This document shows positions 53,205 through 62,282 of a stretch of DNA of 64,000 nt, in pieces. The stretch is from CAYPHJ01 sp964410485 (GTDB taxonomy: Bacteria; Desulfobacterota; Binatia; UBA9968), in contig CAYPHJ010000009.1 of the NCBI GenBank assembly GCA_964410485.1, positions 1 through 64,000 of the forward strand, in the 5' to 3' direction. The notes under the pieces were generated by a model. It was not told the origin of the DNA and searched no databases. It saw only the letters and a list, made by a program, of their open reading frames with translations. Position 1 is the first letter of the stretch, and the number at the start of each line of letters is the position of its first letter. A program made the position numbers and the translations under genes.

Positions 53205-54731
53205 ATGGTTGAAAATAGTATTGCGGATGTTGGTTTGGTGGGTTTGGCTGTCATGGGTCAAAACCTTGCTTTGAACATGGCAGATCATCGATTCAAGGTG
53301 GCTGTCTTTAACCGGACGATACCCGTGATGAAAGAGTTTGTCGCTACGCATCCTGACACGCCTGGTGGTCTCATTGGCTGCCAGACGTTGCGTGAGCTCC
53401 TCGCTGCAGTGAAAAAACCACGCAGGATTGTTATCCTTGTTCAAGCCGGCGCTGCCGTCGATGCGGTGACCAAGCAACTCATCGAAGCTGGGCTGGACAA
53501 AGATGATCTGGTCGTGGATTGCGGCAACAGCCAGTGGACCGATACGATTCGCCGCGAAGGAGAGTATTCCACTCGATGCCGCTTTTTCGGCTCGGGCGTT
53601 TCCGGTGGTGAGTTGGGCGCCCGTTTCGGTCCATCGCTCATGGCAGGTGGAGACGCGCGTGCCTGGCAATACCTGGAGCCGATCTGGAACGCCATCGCCG
53701 CCAAAGTCGACGAGAAGACGGGCAAACCAATCGAAAACGCCACCCCGGCAAAGCCGGTCGAAGGGGGAGTGCCTTGTGCGGCCTATATCGGTGAGAACGG
53801 AGCGGGCCATTATGTGAAGATGATCCATAACGGCATCGAATATATTGACATGCAGCTTATCGGTGAAGCTTATTTTTTGCTGCGTGATCTGTTGCATCTT
53901 GGACCCGGCGAGCTGTCGGGGATTTTCGATGGGTGGAACGAAGGCGATCTGGACTCTTATCTGATTCAGATCACGGCAGACATTTTGAAGCAACGCGATC
54001 CGCGCAACTCGGAGGAGTTCCTCGTCGATCATATTCTCGACAGCGCTCAGCAAAAAGGAACGGGCAAGTGGACGAGCATCAATGCTCTCGATTTGGGAAT
54101 ACCCGCGAACTCGATTGCGGAGGCGGTTTTCGCGCGCTGCCTTAGCGCTCTCAAATCAGAGCGGGTGGCGGCCTCGAAACAGCTTACCGGGCCTGAGTAT
54201 CAATACGGCGGCGATCATAATGAACTCATCAGAGCTGTTCATGATGCGTTGTACTGCTCGAAAATCTGTGCCTACGCGCAAGGATTTCAGCTGATGCTGG
54301 CTGCCGAAACAGAGTATGGCTGGGAACTCGATTTCGGCACGATTGCCGGTATCTGGCGCGGCGGCTGCATCATCCGGGCGCGCTTTCTCCAAAAAATCAT
54401 GGATGCCTACGCAAGCGATGCTAATCTTGCCAATCTACTACTAGACCCGTATTTCAAGGAGCAAATTCATAAAAACCAGGCGCATTGGCGTCAGGTGGCC
54501 GCGCTCGCGGCGCAAGCCGGTATTGCGGCTCCGGCCTTCATGTCGGCGCTGGCATATTACGATGGCTACCGCGCCGTTCGGCTGCCAGCGAACCTGTTGC
54601 AGGCGCAGCGCGATTATTTTGGCGCGCACACTTACGAGCGCACCGATGAAGACCGCGGCGTTGCTTTCCATCTGGAATGGGCGAAACCGGATCGATCCGA
54701 ACGACGGGTCGCGAAAGCTGCTGTCAAGTGA
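53205..54731 (+). CDS. gnd: 6-phosphogluconate dehydrogenase, decarboxylating
   Basis: 508 residues, about 40 longer than E. coli Gnd. Marks: VGLVGLAVMGQNLALNMADH coenzyme fold, VVDCGNSQWTDT, the region FFGSGVSGGELGARFGPSLMAGG, GHYVKMIHNGIEYIDMQLIGE and GTGKWTSINALDLGIP. It is the oxidative pentose-phosphate step to ribulose-5-P. The insertions and the longer end need no special explanation. GGGAGA before the start. Followed 13 bases later by a PspC gene. Confidence 0.95.
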   Translation: MVENSIADVGLVGLAVMGQNLALNMADHRFKVAVFNRTIPVMKEFVATHPDTPGGLIGCQTLRELLAAVKKPRRIVILVQAGAAVDAVTKQLIEAGLDKDDLVVDCGNSQWTDTIRREGEYSTRCRFFGSGVSGGELGARFGPSLMAGGDARAWQYLEPIWNAIAAKVDEKTGKPIENATPAKPVEGGVPCAAYIGENGAGHYVKMIHNGIEYIDMQLIGEAYFLLRDLLHLGPGELSGIFDGWNEGDLDSYLIQITADILKQRDPRNSEEFLVDHILDSAQQKGTGKWTSINALDLGIPANSIAEAVFARCLSALKSERVAASKQLTGPEYQYGGDHNELIRAVHDALYCSKICAYAQGFQLMLAAETEYGWELDFGTIAGIWRGGCIIRARFLQKIMDAYASDANLANLLLDPYFKEQIHKNQAHWRQVAALAAQAGIAAPAFMSALAYYDGYRAVRLPANLLQAQRDYFGAHTYERTDEDRGVAFHLEWAKPDRSERRVAKAAVK

Positions 54732-54744
54732 GGAGATGGGCTCT

Positions 54745-54993
54745 ATGGCGGAGCGAAATGAGTTTTGGGACAACGTTAGAAACCTGAAAAAATCCGCAAC
54801 AGACAAGAAAATAGCGGGCGTTTGCGGAGGCTTGGGAGAACATACTCCAGTGCCCGCCTGGCTGTGGCGGGCACTCTTTTTGATCTTGATCTTTGCTGGA
54901 GGGACGGGGATTATCGCGTACGTCGTCCTTTGGATCTGTATGCCGGCGCCAGAGACTCAGCAAAGACCCGAAGCCGCAGACCGGGATGTTTAG
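54745..54993 (+). CDS. PspC domain membrane protein
   Basis: 82 residues. The PspC core KKIAGVCGGLGEHTPVPAWLWRALFLILIFAGGTGIIAYVVLWICMP has one or two membrane segments. In phage-shock systems PspC senses envelope stress; stand-alone copies also occur. AGGAG at 54731-54735 overlaps the gnd stop, with ATG 54745 nine bases on; an ATG at 54736 is too close to it. Confidence 0.8.
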   Translation: MAERNEFWDNVRNLKKSATDKKIAGVCGGLGEHTPVPAWLWRALFLILIFAGGTGIIAYVVLWICMPAPETQQRPEAADRDV

Positions 54994-55045
54994 CGGGTCG
55001 CCGGGCTCGCAAGTGGACTCCCGCAATAAGAGATTTACTTTAGCT

Positions 55046-55213
55046 ATGGAGTACGATCCGATCAAAGGAAAAGTTCGAGACGAAAGCTCGACTGTGCCGT
55101 GTCCCTGTAAACACCCCAGTCACGGGCCGGACGGTTGCGGCAAACTGATGGATGCGGACGCGCAACAATGCCCGGCTTGCGAAGATCACGTCCCCTACAC
55201 GGATATCGCTTAG
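55046..55213 (+). CDS. Small Cys-rich protein, zinc-ribbon-like
   Basis: 55 residues with six cysteines: TVPCPCKHPSHGPDGCGK and QQCPACEDHVPY. The CxC ... CxxC spacing suggests one metal-binding ribbon. No family recognised and no clear ribosome binding site, so real expression is uncertain. It follows the PspC gene by 52 bases and precedes a terminator-like hairpin. Confidence 0.45.
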   Translation: MEYDPIKGKVRDESSTVPCPCKHPSHGPDGCGKLMDADAQQCPACEDHVPYTDIA

Positions 55214-55355
55214 AGCCGTGTTCAAGCGTTTGAACGAACGGACTCAATCCCGCTTATTTTTAGCAGCGATCTAATGGTGTTATATTGAAGCCTTGCGGCT
55301 TTTCGAAGCGAGATGGTGACCTGACTTATTTCTCGCCGGCCAGATGGTAAATCCG

Positions 55356-55387
55356 TGCCCGTCTCTAATAGACGGGGGCAGATTTTT
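55356..55387 (+). terminator. Probable terminator upstream of the RND operon
   Basis: TGCCCGTCT pairs with AGACGGG-GCA (one bulged G) around a CTAAT loop and is followed by GATTTTTC. It would stop transcripts from gnd/PspC before the efflux operon. Confidence 0.6.
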
Positions 55388-55501
55388 CCGATCAATCGCT
55401 GCTTAGCAATAGTGTCTTTCAGCGTCTCTCCCCACGCGGGTGAACGCAAAAGTTCTGGTATATTAATTTGAGCAGCCCTGCTGACTCTCGAAGCGTTGCG
55501 A

Positions 55502-56653
55502 ATGGATAGAACAGAAGATCTGGCCCCAATCAATGGGCCTAAGCGCCACTTACGCTCGCGCTGGTTATTCGTGCTTGTGCTCGTCGCCCTTGTGGTGGTT
55601 GTACTCCTTGTGCTGGCGCGCTGGGAGCGCGGCGCGCCCGAACCCGCCCGCCAGGGGCCCCAGCCGGTCGCCGTGCAAACTACGACAGTGCGCGGTGAGA
55701 CGCTCGCGGAGAGGGTGCGGGGCATAGGTACGTTGCGGGCCTCCAATATGGTGGTCGTCAGACCGGAGATTGCCGGAGTCGTTCGGACGATTGGCTTTGT
55801 CGAGGGGACCGCGGTTAAACAGGGTCAGGTGTTGTTCGAGCTGGATGAAGAAACATTGGTAAGACAACTGGCGTCGCGACGGGCCGCTCTGCGAGCGGCC
55901 GAAGCGAGCCTGGAGGACACAAAACGTACGCTAGATCGCCAGCAGCAGCTTTGGGATCGAGAACTCATCGCCCGGGCTGAGCTCGACCAGGCCCGCACTG
56001 ACTTGGAGTTGAGACATGCGGAGGTCGATCGGCTCCGCGCGGAATTGGCAGTGGTGGAGTCGCAGCGGCGCGAGACGCGGGTCAGAGCACCGTTCGCAGG
56101 TGTCATCTCGGAACGCCGGGTCGATATAGGCGCTTACGTTACATCGGGCCAGGAACTCGCTACTGTATATCAAATGGAGCCCTTGGAACTGGAGTTCTAT
56201 TTATCGGAGCGCCATCTCGGACAGCTCCGCCAGGGCCAGGAGGTTGTGGTCACGATCGCAGCGTATCCCGACCGGCCGTTTCGGGGTCGAGTCGATTTCG
56301 TTGCCCCCGCGGTGCGTGAAGCGACGCGTGACTTCCTGGTGAAGGCCACCATTCCAAATTCCGATGGTCTGCTCAAGCCGGGCGCGTTTGCAACTGCGCT
56401 GGTGACGGTGGATGTCCGAGAAGCGCGGCCGGTCGTCCCCGAGGAAGCGCTGGTTGCCACGCGGCTTGGTTATCTTGTTTTTATCGTTGAGGAGGGCAGT
56501 GCGCGCGCGCGCGAAGTGCGCGTCGGATTGCGCCAGGACGGCATGGTGGAAATCGTTGAAGGGCTTCAGATCGGCGATCGTGTGGTACGCTCCGGCCATC
56601 TACGTCTAAGCGGTGGAGAAGCGGTTCGAGAGATGGAGGGCGGTCAGCCATGA
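55502..56653 (+). CDS. RND efflux periplasmic adaptor (membrane fusion protein)
   Basis: 383 residues: a short cytoplasmic start, one membrane helix (FVLVLVALVVVVLLVLA), a lipoyl/barrel-sandwich half (VRPEIAGVVRTIGFVEGTAVKQGQVLFELD), a coiled-coil hairpin (~110-175), and the second half (VRAPFAGVISERRVDIGAYVTSGQELATVY) with a beta-barrel. It links the inner-membrane pump to an outer-membrane channel, which is not encoded nearby. ATG 55502 is preferred to TTG 55496. ATGA overlap with the pump gene. Confidence 0.92.
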   Translation: MDRTEDLAPINGPKRHLRSRWLFVLVLVALVVVVLLVLARWERGAPEPARQGPQPVAVQTTTVRGETLAERVRGIGTLRASNMVVVRPEIAGVVRTIGFVEGTAVKQGQVLFELDEETLVRQLASRRAALRAAEASLEDTKRTLDRQQQLWDRELIARAELDQARTDLELRHAEVDRLRAELAVVESQRRETRVRAPFAGVISERRVDIGAYVTSGQELATVYQMEPLELEFYLSERHLGQLRQGQEVVVTIAAYPDRPFRGRVDFVAPAVREATRDFLVKATIPNSDGLLKPGAFATALVTVDVREARPVVPEEALVATRLGYLVFIVEEGSARAREVRVGLRQDGMVEIVEGLQIGDRVVRSGHLRLSGGEAVREMEGGQP

Positions 56654-59600
56654 TCTGGAACTTTTGCATCCGCCGTCCGGTACTCACGATCGTGATGTTC
56701 GTGGTGCTCGGCATTTTCGGCATTTATGGGTTCTTACAGATGCCTGTTCAGGAAAACCCGGACGTCGACTTCCCCATCGTCAGCGTGAACGTGGTACTTC
56801 CAGGGGCCGCTCCTGCCGTGGTGGAGTTGGAGATCATTGAGCCGCTCGAAGCAGAAATCAACACCATCGAGGGGCTGCGCCGGCTGACGTCATCCGCGCG
56901 CCAGGAGGTCGCTACCATCGTCGCTGAGTTTGAGTTGTGGCGTAATATCGATCTGGCGACCCAAGACGTGCGCGACGCCGTCGAGCGCGCCCGGCGGCTT
57001 CTGCCCCAGGATGCTGAATCTCCAATTGTTCGGAAGCTGGAGCCGGACGCGCAGCCGATCATGTGGATTGCACTGACGGGTGACGAGCGCTGGGACGACG
57101 TGCGTCTCACGGACTACGCGGAAAATGTACTCCGGCAGCAACTCGAAACGGTGCGCGGGGTGGGGCAGATCCGGATTGGCGGGCGGCGCCTGTATGCGGT
57201 CCGCGTGCGCCTCGATATGGAACGGCTGGCCGCCTATCAGCTCACGGTCCACGACGTCGTGCGGACCATCCAGCAGAGTAATGTGGATATTCCCGCCGGC
57301 CGCGTGGAAGGAGCGCGACGCGAGTTCACTATCCAGACGCGCGGACGATTCGCCAACGCCGCGCCGTTCAACGATCTCATCGTCGCGCACCGTGACGGCG
57401 GGCCGGTAAGGTTGGCGGACGTGGGAAAAGCGGTCGATGACGTCCGCGACGATCGCCAGGTCGCCAGATTTCACGGCGAGACGGCGGTCGGGCTGGGTGT
57501 CGTGAGGCAGGCCGACGCCAATGTAGTGGACCTAACGCGCACTCTGCGCAACCGGCTGGCGGCGATCGCAGGCGCTTTTCCGCCGGGGCTCACCTACCAC
57601 ATCAGCACGGACGCGTCGGAATATGTTCAGGAGAATATCGACGATCTGCTGCTTACCCTGGTTCTGGCCACGCTCCTGGTACTGCTGGTGGTTCTGGCGT
57701 TCCTGCGTAGCGCGCGCGGTACGCTCGTGACAATGACGGCCATCCCGACGTCGCTCCTGATCGGCTTGGCCTTGATGCATGTGCTCGGGTTTAGCATCAA
57801 TGTGCTGACGATGCTGGCTTTGATTCTGGTCATTGGCATCGTCATTGACGATGCGATCGTTGTTCTCGAGCGCTCCTATCTCCACTTGGAACAAGGGGCG
57901 GAGCGAGAGCCGGCCGCCAGGGTCGGCGCCACCGAGATGGCCTTCCCGGCCATTGCCAATACCCTCGCTCTAGCCGCCGTGTTCATCCCGGTCGCTTTTG
58001 CCGGTGGCATGGTGGGGCGATTTTTCCTCGAGTTCGGCATTACCGTAGCGGCCACCGTCTTCGCCTCTACTCTGGTGGCCCTGACGCTTACACCCATGCT
58101 CTGCTCCCGTGTACTTCGCCTGCCGGAGCGCCGCGGCCGGCTTTTCCAGTCATCTGAGCGTGCGTGGCAACAGATTGAAAGCGCTTATGCCAGCGTTCTC
58201 GACGCAGCGTTTCGCCATCGCGGGCTCACCGTGCTTATCGGCGCGATCGCCTTCGGCTTCGGCCTGCTTGCGCTCGCCAACATTCCCGGTGAGTTCGCGG
58301 GCCAGGAGGACCGCTCGAGTTTTATGTTGATCTTCGAAACTCCGCAGGGCGCTACGTTCAGAGAGACCGATCGCCTGGCGCGGCAGATCGAGACCGTGTT
58401 AGCCAATACACCCGAGGTTCGCCACCAGTTCCTTGCGATTGGCTTGGCCCAGGCTGGGCCGGGAGAGCCTAACCGGGGTTTGGCATTTGTTCGATTAACG
58501 CCGTGGCAGGAGCGCGACCGCCACCAGATCGACATCATGCAAGCGCTGCGTCAACGTTTTGATGAGATTCCCGATGGGCGGGTGTTTGTCACTGCGCTGA
58601 CTCCCGGTGGGTTCGGCGGCGCGCCGGTCGAGGTCGTGCTGAAGCACCCCAGCATCGACGAGCTGGCCCGGCAGCAGGAGGCGGTGATGGCGTGGATGCG
58701 AGCGCAGCCGCAATGGTATGTGGGTGTCCGGACCAACCTGGAATTAAATGCGCCCCAGGTGGAGTTGACTCTCCATCGCGATAAGGCGGCCGAAATGGGC
58801 ATTTCTCTCGCCGAGATTTCCACTGGCTTGCAGTTTTTATTCGGTACACCGGCAATCTCCAAGGTGGAGCAAGCCGCTAATCGCTACGATGTCATTACCG
58901 ATGTGGTGGGTCGCGGACGGCTCACACCGGCCGCGCTGCGCGACTTTTATCTGCGCACCGCCACAGGAGAGCTGGTGGCGCTGGAAACACTGGCTTCGGT
59001 CGAAGAGACGATTGGTCCGAGCGCGATCCACCGCTTCAACCGCATACGTTCCGCCACAATTTCCGCCAACACCCCGCCCGGCATCGTGCTTGGCGATGCC
59101 GTGGCACGGCTCGAAGATCATCTCCGGCAAACGCTGCCGCCCGGTATGGACTACGAGCTGGCGGGACAGGCACAACTGTTTGAGGAAGCCTTTTATAACC
59201 TGACCATCGTGCTCGTGTTCTCGGTTGTGTTCATCTATCTTGTGCTCGCCGCGCAATTTGAATCTATCCTGTACCCGTTCACCATCATGACGGCGCTGCC
59301 GTTGGCGACCGTCGGTGCCTTCGGCTCAATGTGGGCACTGGGCTTGCCTTTAAACGTGTTCGCCTTTATCGGCATTATCATGCTGCTTGGTTTGGTGACC
59401 AAGAACGCGATTCTGTTGATCGACTATGCCAACGTTTTGGTCGCTCGCGGACGCACGCCGATGGAAGCAGCCCAGGAAGCCGGCCGTACGCGCTTTCGCC
59501 CCGTGTTAATGACGGCGATCTCAACGGTCTTGGGCATCACGCCGATTGCTTTGGGATTGGGTGCCGGCGGTGAGGCGCGCATGCCTCTCGGTGTAGCCGT

Positions 59601-59733
59601 AGCGAGCGGGCTGTTGAGCTCGACCGCCCTCACGCTCGTGGTGATTCCTGTCGTGTACACTCTGGTCGACGGCTTGCAAACGAACCTGGTGCGTCGCTGG
59701 CGCAAAATGCCCCGCGAGGTCGTTCGGTCATGA
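56650..59733 (+). CDS. RND multidrug efflux permease (HAE1/AcrB type)
   Basis: 1027 residues with twelve helices and two large periplasmic loops. Front VLGIFGIYGFLQMPVQENPDVDFPIVSV; helix 4 GIVIDDAIVVLERSY with the paired proton-relay aspartates; C half AQFESILYPFTIMTALPLATVG and GLVTKNAILLIDYANVLVARG. Family drug/proton antiporter of the inner membrane, trimeric. No outer-membrane channel gene follows; instead a small gene overlaps the stop. Confidence 0.94.
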   Translation: MIWNFCIRRPVLTIVMFVVLGIFGIYGFLQMPVQENPDVDFPIVSVNVVLPGAAPAVVELEIIEPLEAEINTIEGLRRLTSSARQEVATIVAEFELWRNIDLATQDVRDAVERARRLLPQDAESPIVRKLEPDAQPIMWIALTGDERWDDVRLTDYAENVLRQQLETVRGVGQIRIGGRRLYAVRVRLDMERLAAYQLTVHDVVRTIQQSNVDIPAGRVEGARREFTIQTRGRFANAAPFNDLIVAHRDGGPVRLADVGKAVDDVRDDRQVARFHGETAVGLGVVRQADANVVDLTRTLRNRLAAIAGAFPPGLTYHISTDASEYVQENIDDLLLTLVLATLLVLLVVLAFLRSARGTLVTMTAIPTSLLIGLALMHVLGFSINVLTMLALILVIGIVIDDAIVVLERSYLHLEQGAEREPAARVGATEMAFPAIANTLALAAVFIPVAFAGGMVGRFFLEFGITVAATVFASTLVALTLTPMLCSRVLRLPERRGRLFQSSERAWQQIESAYASVLDAAFRHRGLTVLIGAIAFGFGLLALANIPGEFAGQEDRSSFMLIFETPQGATFRETDRLARQIETVLANTPEVRHQFLAIGLAQAGPGEPNRGLAFVRLTPWQERDRHQIDIMQALRQRFDEIPDGRVFVTALTPGGFGGAPVEVVLKHPSIDELARQQEAVMAWMRAQPQWYVGVRTNLELNAPQVELTLHRDKAAEMGISLAEISTGLQFLFGTPAISKVEQAANRYDVITDVVGRGRLTPAALRDFYLRTATGELVALETLASVEETIGPSAIHRFNRIRSATISANTPPGIVLGDAVARLEDHLRQTLPPGMDYELAGQAQLFEEAFYNLTIVLVFSVVFIYLVLAAQFESILYPFTIMTALPLATVGAFGSMWALGLPLNVFAFIGIIMLLGLVTKNAILLIDYANVLVARGRTPMEAAQEAGRTRFRPVLMTAISTVLGITPIALGLGAGGEARMPLGVAVASGLLSSTALTLVVIPVVYTLVDGLQTNLVRRWRKMPREVVRS

Positions 59734-60020
59734 AACTCCTTCATATCAGCTTTCGGTTCGAATACCTCGAGATGATCGAGCGCATTCTCGATCGGCACGA
59801 GCTCACGGATTTTGTCCGCTACCCTATGATCCATGGGCGGGACTCTGACGGAAAGCACTACGGCAGCCAGGTATTCCCGGGAAACATGATCGTCGTGCAG
59901 GCGCAAGTGCCGCCGGAAAGAATCGATGCTCTGCTCGGCGATTTACAGATCTTTCGAGAAGAAAAACCGGCGCACCGCCATCTGCAGGCCCTGGTCCTAC
60001 CGGTTGAACAGCGGTTATAA
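59730..60020 (+). CDS. Small PII-like protein at the end of the RND operon
   Basis: 96 residues. The order MKLLHISFRFEYLEMIERILDRHELTDFVRYPMIHG then GNMIVVQAQVPPERIDALLGDLQIF reads as a PII/ferredoxin-like beta-alpha-beta fold, as in small PII-like proteins found beside RND pumps and other transporters. No T-loop residues can be named. Start overlaps the permease stop (ATGA), so it is translationally coupled and may modulate the pump. It could also be a different ferredoxin-like fold. Confidence 0.65.
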   Translation: MKLLHISFRFEYLEMIERILDRHELTDFVRYPMIHGRDSDGKHYGSQVFPGNMIVVQAQVPPERIDALLGDLQIFREEKPAHRHLQALVLPVEQRL

Positions 60021-60106
60021 GGGCTAGCGGTTATCACAGGCTGGGCAAATTTTCTGCCTTACTCCCACCTGCCAGACGGCCATCACTCAGCACGACTTAT
60101 TATCGT

Positions 60107-60212
60107 GTGTCATTCTGAGCTGCGCACGGCGGCGAAGAATCTGCTTTCGCTTTTCTGCTCGAACGAATGGAAAAAGGGCAAAGCAGATGCTTCACTTCGT
60201 TCAGCATGACAC
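60107..60212. repeat. Imperfect palindrome B (same family as 6920-7013)
   Basis: GTGTCATTCTGA and TCAGCATGACAC form the outer arms; GAAGAATCTGCTTT and AAAGCAGATGCTTC the inner. Centre (60148-60179) is unlike that of copy A. Again between convergent genes. Confidence 0.75.
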
Positions 60213-60283
60213 AACCGCAGCCTCCAAGGCCCTGAAGAAATTTATTTTTTTTGCGCTCTTTGCGGCTTCGCGCGAGATCTTCT

Positions 60284-61354
60284 TTATCGCGGCGGCAGCG
60301 GGTCTCCGCCGGCGATCTTTTGATACAGCTGGACCACCTCCGGATCTCGTGGCAGTTCTTTGATCGCCTGTTCCAATTCTTCGCCGCCGAGTGGGTTAGG
60401 ATCGTCGCCCATTAGTTTTCTGTAGTACGCCGGAAATTCCGGATCGGCGAACGATTTGCGCATGGCTTCTCGGATGATCTGGACGGCCTCCTTGGGCGTG
60501 CCCGGAGAGAATATGTATGGCCAGCGGGGATATTGGAAGCTCCGGAACATGTCAAGCAGTTTTCGCTCAGTCTCTGATTTGGCGAAGCTTCCAAGCTCGG
60601 GCACCTTGGCAAACAATGGGTGGTGGCGCCCCCTAGGCACCGTAAGAGTCGCATGAAAATGGACCTGTTTCTTTGCAATCCACTCGGGCTGCTCTATGAC
60701 AAACCGGGCTGCCCCCGTGAAATGAGCATCCAACTCGCCGCCCATGAGAGCTACGTAAATTTCCGGACCCGTGAAACCGGTCACGAATCGCGGTGCTTTG
60801 AGACCAAGCAAATAGGCTCCCATTCGCGCCGTCACATAAACCGGATGGCCGACCGCATGGGCACCCAACCTGATGCCGTTTGCAGCGCGTAATTTTTCGA
60901 CTGTATCCAAGCCCAGTTCACCCCTAGTATAAAAAATGTACGGGTCCCCGGTATCTGTGGATCCAAGGTAAATAAACTTATCCAGGTCATAGGCTGTGCC
61001 GGGGAGGCCTAAGATCGGCCCTACGACCAGTCCCGCACCGATTGATCCTATGGTCAATCCATCCGGCCGCGTACCCTTATAAATGACGTTTGCGGCTTTC
61101 CTTCCCGCGGCACCCGGTATGAACTCAACGATCAAAGTCGGATTTCCCGGAATGTACTTTTCTAAAAACCGCACCAGTGCTCTGGTCTGGAACTCGCCGG
61201 AGCCGCCGGGACCGCCACCGCGAACTATTCTGATTGTCTTCCCTTTGTAGAAATCCGCCTGGGAGAATGCGTCACCCGCTGGCCAAAAAACCAGCAGCCC
61301 AAGCACAGCCGCATAGATGAACCCGTCAAAGGCCAACCTGCTAAGTGTTTTCAT
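60284..61354 (-). CDS. TctC/Bug-like solute-binding protein
   Basis: 356 residues with a signal peptide (FDGFIYAAVLGLLVFWPAGDAFSQ). TctC plan: FYKGKTIRIVRGGGPGGSGEFQTRALVRFLEKYIPGNPTLIV then IPGAAGRKAANVIYKGTRPDGLTIG. Closest in the window to the protein at 47377-48441; both end in DPLPPR. GGGAGG before the ATG supports the start. It is probably exported, binding an organic acid; membrane partners are absent here. Confidence 0.85.
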   Translation of the reverse strand: MKTLSRLAFDGFIYAAVLGLLVFWPAGDAFSQADFYKGKTIRIVRGGGPGGSGEFQTRALVRFLEKYIPGNPTLIVEFIPGAAGRKAANVIYKGTRPDGLTIGSIGAGLVVGPILGLPGTAYDLDKFIYLGSTDTGDPYIFYTRGELGLDTVEKLRAANGIRLGAHAVGHPVYVTARMGAYLLGLKAPRFVTGFTGPEIYVALMGGELDAHFTGAARFVIEQPEWIAKKQVHFHATLTVPRGRHHPLFAKVPELGSFAKSETERKLLDMFRSFQYPRWPYIFSPGTPKEAVQIIREAMRKSFADPEFPAYYRKLMGDDPNPLGGEELEQAIKELPRDPEVVQLYQKIAGGDPLPPR

Positions 61355-61413
61355 GGGTACCTCCCGGACAGAGTGATAGCCGCCTCTCTTTTATCATGTG
61401 CGCTGCGCCAGGC

Positions 61414-61443
61414 AAGTCACGGCTCTTTAAGTCACGGCTCTTT
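61414..61443. repeat. 15-base tandem duplication at a stop codon
   Basis: AAGTCACGGCTCTTT occurs twice in tandem (61414-61428, 61429-61443); the second copy holds the stop codon of the minus-strand gene. A recent slippage duplication. Confidence 0.75.
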
Positions 61444-62073
61444 AAGCTTCGCGGTGCCCGCCCGTGCGCTAACATAATCCTGCCGCAACCGTTGGATGAT
61501 CAACCTGACCAAATGTAGGCTGAACGCGGGGTTTTGGTAGTAGAGTCGTATGACCTTGTCATCATCCATTACACCAAGCTCGACATCGGTTTCGCATACC
61601 GCCGTATCCATTCGATCGCCAGTGGGCGAGAAAATGCCGATTTCGCCAATCAAGGCGCCAGGACCAACTGTTTTCTCGAGTTCGACGAGACGGATTGATC
61701 CTGCCAGCACCAGATACATTTGCCTGGCGGGATCGCCCTTACGAAAGAGCACAGCACCGGTTTTGAACTTCTGTCGAATCAGGAACGGCATCAACCACTC
61801 CATCGAGAGATCGTTGCGAGCCGTTTGGCGGACTTGTTCGATGAGCCTTCTAATCTGCAGTAGCCGAATGTAATTCAATGGCAGTAAAATAGAGTGCAGG
61901 ATAAAGATCGGATACAACTGCGCTCCGAGGGCGTAAGTCATGAATGCGACGTTGCTCGACATGGCCACAATTCTGAGCGGGACCATCGTCTTCATGTAAA
62001 AGGTGATAAACACCAGGAGTGCCGCGGTGTATCCAGCCAGTTCCACCCAGGTCAAGCTACTGAGCAGCGTCAT
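61432..62073 (-). CDS. Membrane-anchored cyclic nucleotide-binding domain protein
   Basis: 213 residues. Three hydrophobic segments fill the first ~85 (LAGYTAALLVFITFYM; VAFMTYALGAQLYPIFILHSILLPL). A cNMP-binding fold follows (~95-205): FKTGAVLFRKGDPARQMYLVLAGSIRLVE and GPGALIGEIGIFSPTGDRMDTAVCETDVEL, where the phosphate-binding loop is near GEIGIF...DRMDTAV with Arg seen. No DNA-binding helix is present, so it is not a Crp-type regulator. It may sense cAMP made by the cyclase at 16.3 kb. The 15-base duplication is at its stop. Confidence 0.78.
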   Translation of the reverse strand: MTLLSSLTWVELAGYTAALLVFITFYMKTMVPLRIVAMSSNVAFMTYALGAQLYPIFILHSILLPLNYIRLLQIRRLIEQVRQTARNDLSMEWLMPFLIRQKFKTGAVLFRKGDPARQMYLVLAGSIRLVELEKTVGPGALIGEIGIFSPTGDRMDTAVCETDVELGVMDDDKVIRLYYQNPAFSLHLVRLIIQRLRQDYVSARAGTAKLKEP

Positions 62074-62282
62074 GAGTCACGCTCCAGACGGACCGCACAC
62101 TACTCAATTAGAAAGCGCTATGTCAAATTTCGTTTTTCTCTCGCATTAATGATCGTTCGCCGTTTGCGGGTCAGCGATTGCTCGTTGCCGTTCCAGGGTG
62201 GGCCATGATAAGGACTTTTTATTTACCGCGATATCGAAGCGGTAAGATCGCGGGGCTTCCCCTTCTCCTGTTTGGAGGTTTC

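Noticed and set aside
53163..54053. A 296-codon ORF on the minus strand
   Set aside because: It lies antisense to the conserved front of gnd and has no family pattern.
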